Source of the DNA: Alphaproteobacteria bacterium
GTDB taxonomy: Bacteria > Pseudomonadota > Alphaproteobacteria > Reyranellales > Reyranellaceae
Reading direction: 5' to 3'
DNA: 64,000 bases
Assembly (NCBI GenBank): GCA_019635875.1
Contig: JAHBYP010000005.1
Span: 496,001 to 560,000 of the forward strand
A model generated the notes under the pieces. The model made no database searches, had not been told where the DNA came from, and worked only from the letters and a program-made list of their open reading frames with translations. This document shows positions 54,736-63,015 of the stretch, piece by piece (position 1 is the stretch's first letter; each line of letters starts with the position of its first letter). A program made the position numbers and the translations under genes.

Positions 54736-56397
54736 ATGCTCACCAGATCGATCGCGCTCGTCCTCGCCCTGCTCGCCAGCCTCGCCCCGTTCGCCCGGCC
54801 GGCGCAAGCCAAGGACGAGCTGGTGATCGGGCTGACCCAGTATCCCTCGACCTGGAACCCGCTGATCGGCGCCATGCTGGCCAAATCGGTGGTGCAGAAC
54901 ATGACGGCGCGGCCCTTCACGGCCTACGACCCGGACTGGAAGCTGGTCTGTCTGCTGTGCACCGAGCTGCCGACCCTGGACAACGGCAAGGCGCGCCTGG
55001 TCGACCTGCCCGAGGGCAGGAAGGGCATGGAGATCGACTTCACCATCCGGCCCGAGGCCAGATGGGGCGACGGCACGCCGGTCAGCGTCAAGGACGTCGA
55101 GTTCACCATCGCGTTCGGCAAGCACCCGCAATCCGGCGTCGCCTCCTCGGAAGGCTATCGCCGCATCCTCAAGGTCGCGGCGCACGACGAGAAGTCGTTC
55201 ACCCTGACGATCGATCGCGTCACCTTCGACTACAACTCGACCGGCCTGCTGCTGCTGCCGGCGCATATCGAGAAGCCGATCTTCGAGGCCAACCCGCTCG
55301 AGTACCGCAACCGCAACAGCTACGACACCAACACCGCCAATCCCGGCCTGTACAGCGGCCCCTACCGCATCGTCTCGGCGCAACCGGGGGCGCAGGTCGT
55401 GCTGGAGCGCAACCCCACCTGGTGGGGCGCCAGGCCGTTCTTCCGCCGCATCGTCGTGCGCACCATCGAGAACAGCGCCGCGCTGGAAGCCAACCTGCTG
55501 TCGGGCAGCGTCGACTACATCCTGGGCGAGCTCGGCCTGTCGATCGACCAGGCGATCGCCTTCGAGAAGCGCCACAAGGACCGCTTCGTCGTCCACTACC
55601 AGCCGGCGCTGATCTACGAGCATATCGACGTCAACCTCGACAACCCGATCCTCAAGGATCTCAAGGTGCGCCAGGCGCTGATGCACGGCATGGACCGCCA
55701 GGCGATCTCGAGCCGGCTGTTCGAGGGCAAGCAGCCGGTGGCGCATGGCGGCTTGAGCCCGCTCGATCCGATGTACGACAAGCAGGCGCGCCACTACGCC
55801 TACGATCCGGCGAAAGCGCGCGCGCTGCTCGACGAGGCGGGCTGGCGCGACATCAAGGGCGGCGTCCGCCACAACGCCAAAGGAGAGCGGCTGACCTTCG
55901 AGCTGGTGACCACCGCCGGCAACCGCACGCGCGAGCAGGTGCAGCAGGTGCTGCAGAGCCAGTGGCGCCAGATCGGCATCGATCTGCGGCTGAAGGCCGA
56001 GCCGCCGCGCGTCTTCTCCTCGGAGTCGCTCAACAAGCGCGGCTTCAGCGGGCTCGCGATGTACGCCTGGGTGACGCGGCCGGAGGGCGTGCCGCGCACC
56101 ACGCTGCACTCCAACGAGATCCCGACCGCGGCCAACAACTGGAGCGGCCAGAACCATCCCGGCTACAGGAACCCCGCCATGGACCGCGCGCTCGATGCCG
56201 CCGAGCGCGAGATCGATCCGCAGAAGCGCCGCGCCCACTTCGCGGAGATCCAGAGGCTCTACGCCGACGACCTGCCGGTGCTGCCGCTCTACCACCGCGC
56301 CGATGCCTTCATCTTCCCGCGGCAGCTCAAGGGCGTCCGCCCGACCGGCCATCTCAATTCCTCGACCCTTTGGGTCGAGCAGTGGCGCTGGGAATAG
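54736..56397 (+). CDS. Dipeptide/oligopeptide-type ABC substrate-binding protein
   Basis: 553 residues with a Sec signal (LVLALLASLAPFARPAQA). ELVIGLTQYPSTWNPLIGAM and GYRRILKVAAHDEKSFTL belong to the SBP_bac_5 family; NPGLYSGPYRIVSAQPGAQV and RNPTWWG are typical inner motifs. It delivers peptides, opines or similar ligands to a Dpp-type permease. The two permease genes follow downstream at 57191 and 58349, with an acetyltransferase and repeats between. No ATPase gene is in the window. Confidence 0.9.
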   Translation: MLTRSIALVLALLASLAPFARPAQAKDELVIGLTQYPSTWNPLIGAMLAKSVVQNMTARPFTAYDPDWKLVCLLCTELPTLDNGKARLVDLPEGRKGMEIDFTIRPEARWGDGTPVSVKDVEFTIAFGKHPQSGVASSEGYRRILKVAAHDEKSFTLTIDRVTFDYNSTGLLLLPAHIEKPIFEANPLEYRNRNSYDTNTANPGLYSGPYRIVSAQPGAQVVLERNPTWWGARPFFRRIVVRTIENSAALEANLLSGSVDYILGELGLSIDQAIAFEKRHKDRFVVHYQPALIYEHIDVNLDNPILKDLKVRQALMHGMDRQAISSRLFEGKQPVAHGGLSPLDPMYDKQARHYAYDPAKARALLDEAGWRDIKGGVRHNAKGERLTFELVTTAGNRTREQVQQVLQSQWRQIGIDLRLKAEPPRVFSSESLNKRGFSGLAMYAWVTRPEGVPRTTLHSNEIPTAANNWSGQNHPGYRNPAMDRALDAAEREIDPQKRRAHFAEIQRLYADDLPVLPLYHRADAFIFPRQLKGVRPTGHLNSSTLWVEQWRWE

Positions 56398-56448
56398 GCG
56401 GCACAACATTCCCCTTCAATGCTTTGTGCTCCTGTCTATGATCCGCGC

Positions 56449-57027
56449 ATGTCCTTCGAGCCCGTCGAGCTGACCGGCCGCTACGTGCGGCTCGAGCCGC
56501 TCGCCGAACGCCATCGCGAGATGCTGCGTCCGGCGGCGCAGAACCCGCGCATCTGGGTGCTGACCACCTCGGCCTTCGGCGCCGCCTTCGATCCCTATTT
56601 CGACAACGCGCTGAACCGCGCCGCTTCGGGCATCGAGCGACCGTTCGTCGTGCGCCTGCTGGAGGAGGACCGGCTGGTAGGCAGCACGCGCTTCATGAAC
56701 ATCGAGGCGGCGCACAAGCGGGTGGAAATCGGCGCGACCTGGTACGACCCCACCGTCTGGGCCGGCATGGTCAACCCCGAGTGCAAGCTGCTGCTGATGC
56801 GGCACGTCTTCGAGACGCTGAGATGGAACCGTGTCGAGTACAAGACCGACGCGCGCAACCAGCGCAGCCGCGACGCCATCCTGCGCCTGGGCGCGACCCA
56901 GGAAGGCATCTTCCGCAAGCACATGGTGCTGGCCGACGGCCACATCAGGGATTCGGTCTATTTCAGCATCGTCGACGACGAGTGGCCCGAAGTGAGGGAC
57001 GGGCTGGAGCGGCGGCTGAAGTATTGA
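56449..57027 (+). CDS. GNAT-family N-acetyltransferase (RimJ/RimL-like)
   Basis: 192 residues. VELTGRYVRLEPLAERHREML is the RimJ/RimL opening, and VGSTRFMNIEAAHKRVEIGA with WYDPTVWAGMVNPECKLLLM form the acetyl-CoA-binding core. RVEYKTDARNQRSRDAILRLG is the usual late signature. It transfers acetyl groups to an amine, perhaps a small toxin or a protein N-terminus. It stands between the binding-protein gene and a family A repeat that precedes the first permease gene. Confidence 0.88.
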   Translation: MSFEPVELTGRYVRLEPLAERHREMLRPAAQNPRIWVLTTSAFGAAFDPYFDNALNRAASGIERPFVVRLLEEDRLVGSTRFMNIEAAHKRVEIGATWYDPTVWAGMVNPECKLLLMRHVFETLRWNRVEYKTDARNQRSRDAILRLGATQEGIFRKHMVLADGHIRDSVYFSIVDDEWPEVRDGLERRLKY

Positions 57028-57033
57028 CGAACG

Positions 57034-57161
57034 TTACCTTCCCCCGGAGGGGGAAGGTGCCCGAAGGGCGGAAGGGGGATGTTGAAGACGGACTCCTGCG
57101 TTCGTCTTCGACATCCCCCTTCCGGCGCTGCGCGCCACCTTCCCCCTCCGGGGGAAGGTAA
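57034..57161. repeat. Long palindromic repeat, family A, copy 4
   Basis: 128 bases with perfect TTACCTTCCCCCGGAGGGGG outer arms and the usual GTCTTCGACATCCCCCTTCC inner arm. It starts 6 bases after the acetyltransferase stop and ends 30 bases before the permease start. Confidence 0.9.
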
Positions 57162-57190
57162 GAAGACCTGTCGCTGTGTATACTGCCGGC

Positions 57191-58141
57191 ATGACGCGCT
57201 ACCTGCTCGGCAGGCTTCTGCAGATGCTGCTGGTCCTGCTCGCCATGAGCGCGATCGTCTTCGGGCTGATCGGGCTCATGCCGGGCGATCCGATCGACCT
57301 GATGATCCAGGGCGATCCCGAGATGACGCCGGCCGACGCCGCGCGCCTGCGCGGGCTGTACGGCCTCGACCAGCCGATCTGGGCGCGCTACCTGAGCTGG
57401 CTGGGCGAGGCGCTGTCGGGCCGGCTCGGCTATTCGCGCCTGTTCACCCAGCCGGTGCTGGCGGTGCTCGCCCCGCGCCTGCTCGACACGCTGCTGCTGA
57501 TGGGGCTGGCGCTGTCGATCTCGGTGGCGATCGCGATTCCCGCCGGGCTGTGGGTGGCGCGCCGCGCGCAGAGCGGCGTCGACTACGTCGTCAACCTGCT
57601 GTGCTTCGCCGGCGTCTCGCTGCCCAGCTTCTGGCTGGCGCTGCTGATGATCACGCTGTTCGCCGTGGTGCTGGGCTGGCTGCCGGCCGGCGGCGTCGGC
57701 GAGGGCCCATGGCAGCAGGCGCGCCATCTGGTGATGCCGGTCATCGTGCTGAGCCTGACCCAGCTCGGCCATCACATCCGCTTCGTGCGCGCCGCCGCGA
57801 TCAACGCGCTGCGCGCCGACCACGTGCGCACCGCGCGGTCGAAGGGCCTGAGCGAAGGCCAGGTGATGTGGCGCCACGTGCTGCGCAACGCCATGGCGCC
57901 GGTGCTGACGGTGCTGGCGCTGTCCTTCGGCAGCCTGTTCTCCGGCGCGGTGATCACCGAGACCATGTTCGCGCGGCCCGGCATGGGCAAGACGATCTAC
58001 GACGCGATCCTCGGCAACGACTTCAACCTGGCGCTGGTCGGCCTGATGCTGGCGACCTTCGCCACCCTGCTGGGCAACTTCCTCGCCGATCTCGGCTACG
58101 CCGCGCTCGATCCGCGCGTGCGCCTGCGCGAGGCCCCATGA
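57191..58141 (+). CDS. Dipeptide-type ABC transporter permease (DppB-like)
   Basis: 316 residues with six membrane helices. MTRYLLGRLLQMLLVLLAMS is the DppB opening, with LMPGDPIDLM just after. The ATPase-contacting EAA loop is about residues 210-235 (ADHVRTARSKGLSEGQVMW). VITETMFARPGMGKTIYDAI closes it. It works with the DppC-like protein that follows. The two genes are split by a 120-base palindromic repeat, which is unusual inside a transporter operon. Confidence 0.92.
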   Translation: MTRYLLGRLLQMLLVLLAMSAIVFGLIGLMPGDPIDLMIQGDPEMTPADAARLRGLYGLDQPIWARYLSWLGEALSGRLGYSRLFTQPVLAVLAPRLLDTLLLMGLALSISVAIAIPAGLWVARRAQSGVDYVVNLLCFAGVSLPSFWLALLMITLFAVVLGWLPAGGVGEGPWQQARHLVMPVIVLSLTQLGHHIRFVRAAAINALRADHVRTARSKGLSEGQVMWRHVLRNAMAPVLTVLALSFGSLFSGAVITETMFARPGMGKTIYDAILGNDFNLALVGLMLATFATLLGNFLADLGYAALDPRVRLREAP

Positions 58142-58183
58142 GAACGCAGGGCGATTGGATAGGGCCGTTTTGCCTCGGCTTTG

Positions 58184-58303
58184 CCTTCCCCCGGAGGGGG
58201 AAGGTGGCGCGCAGCGACGGAAGGGGGATGCTTCAACGACGCCGGTGTCCGTCTTCGACATCCCCCTTCCGCCCTTCGGGCACCTTCCCCCTCCGGGGGA
58301 AGG
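58184..58303. repeat. Long palindromic repeat, family A, copy 5
   Basis: 120 bases with the same arms as copies 1-4, between two permease genes of one transporter. Its outer flanks (GGGCGATTGGA and CATATGCCATCGCCC) recall the extended arms of the nested copy at 54031. Confidence 0.88.
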
Positions 58304-58348
58304 TAGACCTGAACGCCATATGCCATCGCCCCGCATGAGACCGGGATC

Positions 58349-59251
58349 GTGAGAGCGGGCTCGCCCACCCGGCGCGCCTGGCGCCGCTTCCTGCAGCATC
58401 GCCTGGGCGTCGCCTCGCTGGTCCTGCTGGTGCTGATCTTCGGCATGTCGCTGTTGGCGCCGCTGCTGGGCGCCTGGCGCGGCATCGACGCCACCAACGC
58501 CGACCTGCTGGCGCGCTTCGAGCCGCCCGGCGCCCGCCACTGGCTGGGCACCGACGATCTGGGGCGCGACGTGCTGCAGCGCCTGCTCGAGGGCGGCCGG
58601 GTGTCGATGCTGGTCGCCCTCGTCGCCGCGGTGCTGTCGGCGGCGATCGGCGCGGTGATCGGCGTGGTCTCGGGCTTCGTCGGCGGCCGTACCGATGCGA
58701 TCATCATGCGCATCACCGACATGGTGATCGCGCTGCCGCTGCTGCCGCTGCTGATCGTGCTGGCGGCCATCGACGTCACCAAGCTCGGCGTCCCGGCCGA
58801 GACGGCCCAGTCCGAGATGATGTCGCTCTACCGCATCGTCGTCATCGTCGCGCTCACCGGCTGGACCGGCGTGGCGCGGTTGGTGCGCGCCGAGACGCTG
58901 TCGTTGAAGGCGCGCGATTTCGTGCGCGCCGCGCGCGCGCTGGGCGCCTCGCCGAGCCGGCAGATGTTCCGTCACATCCTGCCCAACACCGCGGCCTCGC
59001 TGATCGTCGCCACGACGCTCTCGATCGGCAGCATCGTGCTGATGGAATCGGTGCTGAGCTTCCTTGGCCTGGGCATCCAGGCGCCGCATGCCAGCTGGGG
59101 CAACATGCTCACCGGCGCGCAGGACCTGGTATGGACCGCGCCGCTGCTGGCGGTCTGGCCCGGCCTGGCCATCTTCCTCACGGTGATCGCCTTCAACTTC
59201 CTGGGCGATGCCCTGCAGGACGCCCTCGACCCGCGCGCCGAGCGGCGCTAA
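58349..59251 (+). CDS. Dipeptide-type ABC transporter permease (DppC-like)
   Basis: 300 residues from a GTG at 58349; the ATG just upstream runs into a stop after five codons. HRLGVASLVLLVLIFGMSLL is the first helix, and HWLGTDDLGRDVLQRLLEGG is the DppC signature after it. The EAA loop is LSLKARDFVRAARALGASPS. SWGNMLTGAQDLVWTAPLL is the usual late motif. It pairs with the DppB-like protein. The ATPase must come from elsewhere in the genome. Confidence 0.92.
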   Translation: MRAGSPTRRAWRRFLQHRLGVASLVLLVLIFGMSLLAPLLGAWRGIDATNADLLARFEPPGARHWLGTDDLGRDVLQRLLEGGRVSMLVALVAAVLSAAIGAVIGVVSGFVGGRTDAIIMRITDMVIALPLLPLLIVLAAIDVTKLGVPAETAQSEMMSLYRIVVIVALTGWTGVARLVRAETLSLKARDFVRAARALGASPSRQMFRHILPNTAASLIVATTLSIGSIVLMESVLSFLGLGIQAPHASWGNMLTGAQDLVWTAPLLAVWPGLAIFLTVIAFNFLGDALQDALDPRAERR

Positions 59252-59257
59252 CACACT

Positions 59258-59357
59258 GTCGTCCTGAGCGAAGCGAAGGACCTAGCGGTATTGCTGCCAT
59301 ATGCGGCCAGCGTACCGCTCGCACGACCGCAAGGTCCTTCGCTTCGCTCAGGACGAC
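59258..59357. repeat. Palindromic repeat with GAGCGAAGCGAAGGACCT arms
   Basis: The arms (about 26 bases, 59258-59283 and 59332-59357) are perfect inverted copies around a 48-base middle. The arms resemble family B in style (CTGAGCGAAGCGAAGG), but the sequence differs. It follows the permease stop by 6 bases. Confidence 0.88.
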
Positions 59358-59383
59358 GGCAGCACTAACCAGGTCCTCCTCCC

Positions 59384-61141
59384 ATGAGACGGTTCATCGT
59401 CGGTCTGCTGGCCATCATCGGCTTCATCACCATCCTCGGCGTCGGCGGCCTCGTGTTGCTGGGCAGCGTCATGGGCGATTCGCGCCCGGCGATCAGCGAT
59501 CGCACGGTGCTGAAGCTCGACTGGCGCCGGCTGCCGGGCGAGGAAGGCGCCGGCGGCGGCGGGCTCTTCGGCCCGCGCGGCGCGACGCTTGCCCAGACGG
59601 TCGACGCGCTGCGCCATGCCGCGGCCGACCAGCGCGTCATCGGCCTGGTCGCCACATTGAGCGGCGGCGGCCCGGGCATCGCCTCGGTGCAGGAGCTGCG
59701 CGAGGCGATCGCCTTCTTCCGCGCCGCCGGCAAGTTCGCGATCGTCTACACCGAGAGCTTCGATACCGGCCCGGGCGGCCTGCGCAACTGGTACCTCGCC
59801 AGCGCCTTCGAGCAGATCTGGCTGCAGCCCTCCGGCGATTTCGGCGTCGTCGGCATCGCCGCCCAGGTGCCGTTCCTCAAGGACGGCCTCGACAGGCTCG
59901 GCGTGCGCTTCGAGGGCGGCAAGCGGCTGGAGTTCAAGTCGGCGCCCAACACCTTCCTCGAATCGGGCTTCACCACGGCGCACCGCGAGAACCTGCAGGC
60001 GCTGGTCGACGGCCTGTTCGGCCAGGTGATCGAGGACGTCGCGCGCAGCCGCAACCTGCCGGCCGATGAACTGCGCCGCCTGATCGACACCGCGCCACTG
60101 GCGCCGTCCGACGCGCTGTCGGCCAGGCTGGTCGACAAGCTCGGCTATCGCGACGAGGTGATGGCCGAAATCGAGCGCCGCGCCGGCCGCAAGGACGCGC
60201 TCTACGAGTTCGCCGACTATCTCGGGGATTCCGACGTGCGGGCGCGCCGCGGCGAGGCGATCGCCGTGGTGACGGTCGACGGCGCCATCGTGTCGACCGA
60301 CGAAGGCGCCTCGCCGCTGACCGGCGGCCGGCTCGCCGTCGCCGACAGGCTGGCGCGCGCGATCGACGAGGCGGCCGGCGAGGCCGAGATCAAGGCCATC
60401 GTCGTGCGCATCGATTCGCCCGGCGGCTCCTACCCGGCGTCCGACACCATCCGCCGCGCCATCGAACGGGCCAGGCAGAAGGGCAAGCCGGTGGTCGTCT
60501 CCTTCGGCGACGTTGCCGCTTCGGGCGGCTATTTCGCCGCCCTGCCCGCCGACGTCATCGTCGCCCAGCGTGGCACCATCACCGGCTCGATCGGCGTCTT
60601 CGGGCTGAAGCCGGTGGTCGGCGACCTGCTCGATTCGCTGGGCATCAGAGTCGAGACCATCCATGCCGGCGCCAACGCGGCGATGAACTCGCCGACCAAC
60701 GGCTACACGCCACTGCAGCAGGCCGCCGTCGACCGCGTGCTCGATCGCATCTATGCCGATTTCACCCGCAAGGTCGGCGACGCGCGCCGGCTCGACGCCA
60801 CGCGGCTGGACGCCGCCGCGCGCGGCCGCGTCTTCACCGGTACCGACGCCAAGGCGGCGGGACTGGTCGACGAGCTGGGCGGCCTGACGCTCGCCATCGC
60901 CTTCGCCAAGGCCAAGGCCGGCATCGACGCGGCGCGCGAGACCCATGTGCGGCGCTACCCCGCTCCCAAGGGTCGCATCGAGCAGATCCTGGAGCTGCTC
61001 ACCGGGCGGCGCGCCGAGATGGCCGCCCGCGGCGAGATGCGGCGCGTGACGACGGAGATCAGCCGCCGGCTGGGCGACCTGCCGCTGACATGGCAGGCCG
61101 AAGCCATGCGCCTGCCCCCGCTGCCACCGCTGTGGGATTGA
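59384..61141 (+). CDS. sppA: Signal peptide peptidase SppA, 67K type
   Basis: 585 residues, the long double-domain form. One membrane helix lies at residues 5-29 (FIVGLLAIIGFITILGVGG). The catalytic lysine is in RLEFKSAPNTFLESGF (N-terminal half) and the serine in VAASGGYFAAL, with GTITGSIGVFGLKPV after it in the C-terminal half. It digests signal peptides left in the inner membrane after secretion. It converges on tlyA, with a palindrome between the two. Confidence 0.93.
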   Translation: MRRFIVGLLAIIGFITILGVGGLVLLGSVMGDSRPAISDRTVLKLDWRRLPGEEGAGGGGLFGPRGATLAQTVDALRHAAADQRVIGLVATLSGGGPGIASVQELREAIAFFRAAGKFAIVYTESFDTGPGGLRNWYLASAFEQIWLQPSGDFGVVGIAAQVPFLKDGLDRLGVRFEGGKRLEFKSAPNTFLESGFTTAHRENLQALVDGLFGQVIEDVARSRNLPADELRRLIDTAPLAPSDALSARLVDKLGYRDEVMAEIERRAGRKDALYEFADYLGDSDVRARRGEAIAVVTVDGAIVSTDEGASPLTGGRLAVADRLARAIDEAAGEAEIKAIVVRIDSPGGSYPASDTIRRAIERARQKGKPVVVSFGDVAASGGYFAALPADVIVAQRGTITGSIGVFGLKPVVGDLLDSLGIRVETIHAGANAAMNSPTNGYTPLQQAAVDRVLDRIYADFTRKVGDARRLDATRLDAAARGRVFTGTDAKAAGLVDELGGLTLAIAFAKAKAGIDAARETHVRRYPAPKGRIEQILELLTGRRAEMAARGEMRRVTTEISRRLGDLPLTWQAEAMRLPPLPPLWD

Positions 61142-61151
61142 TCTCGGCCCA

Positions 61152-61221
61152 CCTGTCATCCCGAGCACAGCGAGGGATCCAGGGAAGTTGACTGGATCCT
61201 CGCTGCGCTCGGGATGACAGG
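61152..61221. repeat. Palindromic repeat, family B, copy 2; possible two-way terminator
   Basis: 70 bases: CCTGTCATCCCGAGC faces GCTCGGGATGACAGG with GGATCCAG near the centre. It exactly fills the space between convergent sppA and tlyA, so it may stop transcription from both sides. Confidence 0.85.
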
Positions 61222-61965
61222 CTAACGGCGCCACGCGGCGATCAGGAACTCGCGGTTGCCGTCACCGCCCTCGATCGGGCTGTCGACGATGCCGCGCACC
61301 GACCAGCCCGGCCGGGCACCCAGCCAGTCGCGGATAGTCGAGCATGCCTCCTCATGCAGCACGGCGTCGCGCACGATGCCGCCCTTGCCGACGCGCGATG
61401 GCCCGACCTCGAATTGCGGCTTGATCAGCGCCACCAGATCGGCGCCTGGCGCGGCGAGCGCCAGCGCCGCCGGCAGCGCCACGCGCAGGCCGATGAAGCT
61501 GACATCGCAGACGATCAGCCCGACCGGCTCCGGCACATGCGTCGCATCGATCTCGCGCACGTTGAGCCGTTCCAGCGACACCACGCGTGGATCGTCCCGC
61601 AGGCTCGCGTCGAGCTGACCATGGCCGACATCGACGGCGTAGATCTTGCGCGCGCCACGGCGCAGCAGCACGTCGGTGAAGCCCCCGGTGGAGGCGCCGA
61701 CATCCAGCGCCAGCCGTCCCGCCGCCGCGATGCCGAAATGGTCGAGCGCATGCGCGAGCTTGAGACCGCCGCGCGAGACATAGGGATGGACGCCAGCCAC
61801 GAGGACGATCGCCTCGTCGTCGCCGACCATCTCGCTCGCCTTGCCCGCGGCCCGGCCGGCGACCGTGACCAGTCCGGCCTCGATGGCGCGATGTGCCTCG
61901 GCGCGCGAGCGCACCAGCCCGCGCGTGACGAGCGCGCGGTCGAGTCGTCGGCGCTGCCCTGCCAT
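61222..61965 (-). CDS. tlyA: TlyA-family rRNA methyltransferase
   Basis: 247 residues. The N-terminal S4 RNA-binding domain reads RLDRALVTRGLVRSRAEAHR and SEMVGDDEAIVLV. The FtsJ-like methyltransferase has LALDVGASTGGFTDVLLRRG for SAM and VSFIGLRVALPAAL with ALIKPQFEVG after it. TlyA 2'-O-methylates 16S and 23S rRNA and affects capreomycin sensitivity. It is usually next to dxs on the same strand in alphaproteobacteria. Here an opposite-strand SDR gene lies between. Confidence 0.92.
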   Translation of the reverse strand: MAGQRRRLDRALVTRGLVRSRAEAHRAIEAGLVTVAGRAAGKASEMVGDDEAIVLVAGVHPYVSRGGLKLAHALDHFGIAAAGRLALDVGASTGGFTDVLLRRGARKIYAVDVGHGQLDASLRDDPRVVSLERLNVREIDATHVPEPVGLIVCDVSFIGLRVALPAALALAAPGADLVALIKPQFEVGPSRVGKGGIVRDAVLHEEACSTIRDWLGARPGWSVRGIVDSPIEGGDGNREFLIAAWRR

Positions 61966-62009
61966 GTCGCCATGCTAGCATCGACGCCGACACGACATGG
62001 GAGGAGACG

Positions 62010-62750
62010 ATGGCGACCAACCTGCTGGCCGGCGATGCCGCGCTGGTCACCGGCGCCGCCGGCGGCATCGGCCGCGGCATCGCCAGGGCGTTGATGGCCG
62101 ATGGCGCGCGCGTGCTGGGCAGCGACATCAATCCGCCGCCGGCCGAGGACGGCATCGAGTTCGTCGCCGCCGATCTTGCCAGGCGCGACGGCTGGCGCTT
62201 GCTGCACGACGAGGCGGTGAAGCGGCTGGGCTCGATCTCGCTCTTCGTCCACGCCGCCAGCCCGCGGCGGCGCGAGGCCGACCATGCCATGGCGCTGACC
62301 GAGGAGGTCTGGGACTCGATGGTCGAGGTCAATCTGCGCAGCGGCTTCTTCCTCGGCCGCGCCGTCGCCGCCCACATGCGCGAGCGCGGGATCAAGGGCC
62401 GCATCCTCTACATCACCTCGCTGCACCGCTACGTGCCGCGCAATCTCGCCCACTACAGCGCCTCGAAGGCCGGCATGACCATGGTGATGAAGGAGCTGGC
62501 CCGCACGCTGGCGCGCGACGGCATCCGGGTGAACGCCATCGCGCCGGGCGCGATCCCCGGCGGCGGCTTCGTCTCCGACGATCTCGGCGCGCTGGTCTCG
62601 CAGATCCCGCTGGGCCGCGCCGGCACGCCCGACGACATCGCGCAGATGGCCGTGGCGGTGCTGTCGGAACGCTTCGGCCGCTACGTCGCCGGCACGACGA
62701 TCGATGTCGATGGCGGCATCAGCCTGATCAGCTGGATGCCGCCGGCCTGA
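62010..62750 (+). CDS. Short-chain dehydrogenase/reductase
   Basis: 246 residues of the classical SDR family. AALVTGAAGGIGRGIARAL is the cofactor loop. The catalytic set is SLHRY for serine and YSASKAGMTMV for YxxxK. DVDGGISLI is the common C-terminal end. It reduces or oxidises a small alcohol or ketone; the substrate is unknown. It is divergent from tlyA across 44 bases and breaks the usual dxs-tlyA pair. Confidence 0.9.
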   Translation: MATNLLAGDAALVTGAAGGIGRGIARALMADGARVLGSDINPPPAEDGIEFVAADLARRDGWRLLHDEAVKRLGSISLFVHAASPRRREADHAMALTEEVWDSMVEVNLRSGFFLGRAVAAHMRERGIKGRILYITSLHRYVPRNLAHYSASKAGMTMVMKELARTLARDGIRVNAIAPGAIPGGGFVSDDLGALVSQIPLGRAGTPDDIAQMAVAVLSERFGRYVAGTTIDVDGGISLISWMPPA

Positions 62751-62801
62751 CAGAGCCGAAGGCCGGCGACGCGACAGCGTCCGCCTCCGGCGGAATACCT
62801 G

Positions 62802-62861
62802 TTCCTTTCCCCTTCCTTTCCCTTCCCTTCCTTTCCCAACTGTGCCGGCACTGTGCCGGCA
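62802..62861. repeat. Polypyrimidine tract followed by an 11-base tandem duplication
   Basis: Bases 62802-62837 are only C and T on the plus strand, with TTCCTTTCCC-type units repeating. CTGTGCCGGCA then occurs twice in a row (62840-62861) and contains the palindrome TGCCGGCA. The rest of the 265-base gap between the SDR gene and dxs holds only a family B palindrome. Confidence 0.75.
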
Positions 62862-62944
62862 CATCCTGCCGTGCGACGCGTGCCTCACGCGTCGGCCGAC
62901 GCGGCCCATCGCCGTGTCGGGCGAGTCGACGATTGGGGTCTCGA

Positions 62945-63006
62945 TCATCCCGAGTACAGCGAGGGATCTCGAAGCGACCTGGATCCCCCCGCTGCGCTCG
63001 GAATGA
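62945..63006. repeat. Palindromic repeat, family B, copy 3 (degenerate)
   Basis: 62 bases with TCATCCCGAGTACAGCGAGG and a matching end CTCGGAATGA. It has several mismatches compared with copies 1 and 2. It lies 9 bases from the end of dxs and may act as its terminator. Confidence 0.75.
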
Positions 63007-63015
63007 CAGTGTGAC

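Noticed and set aside
28552..58303. Family A repeats as insertion sequences
   Set aside because: They are about 125 bases long and carry no transposase gene.
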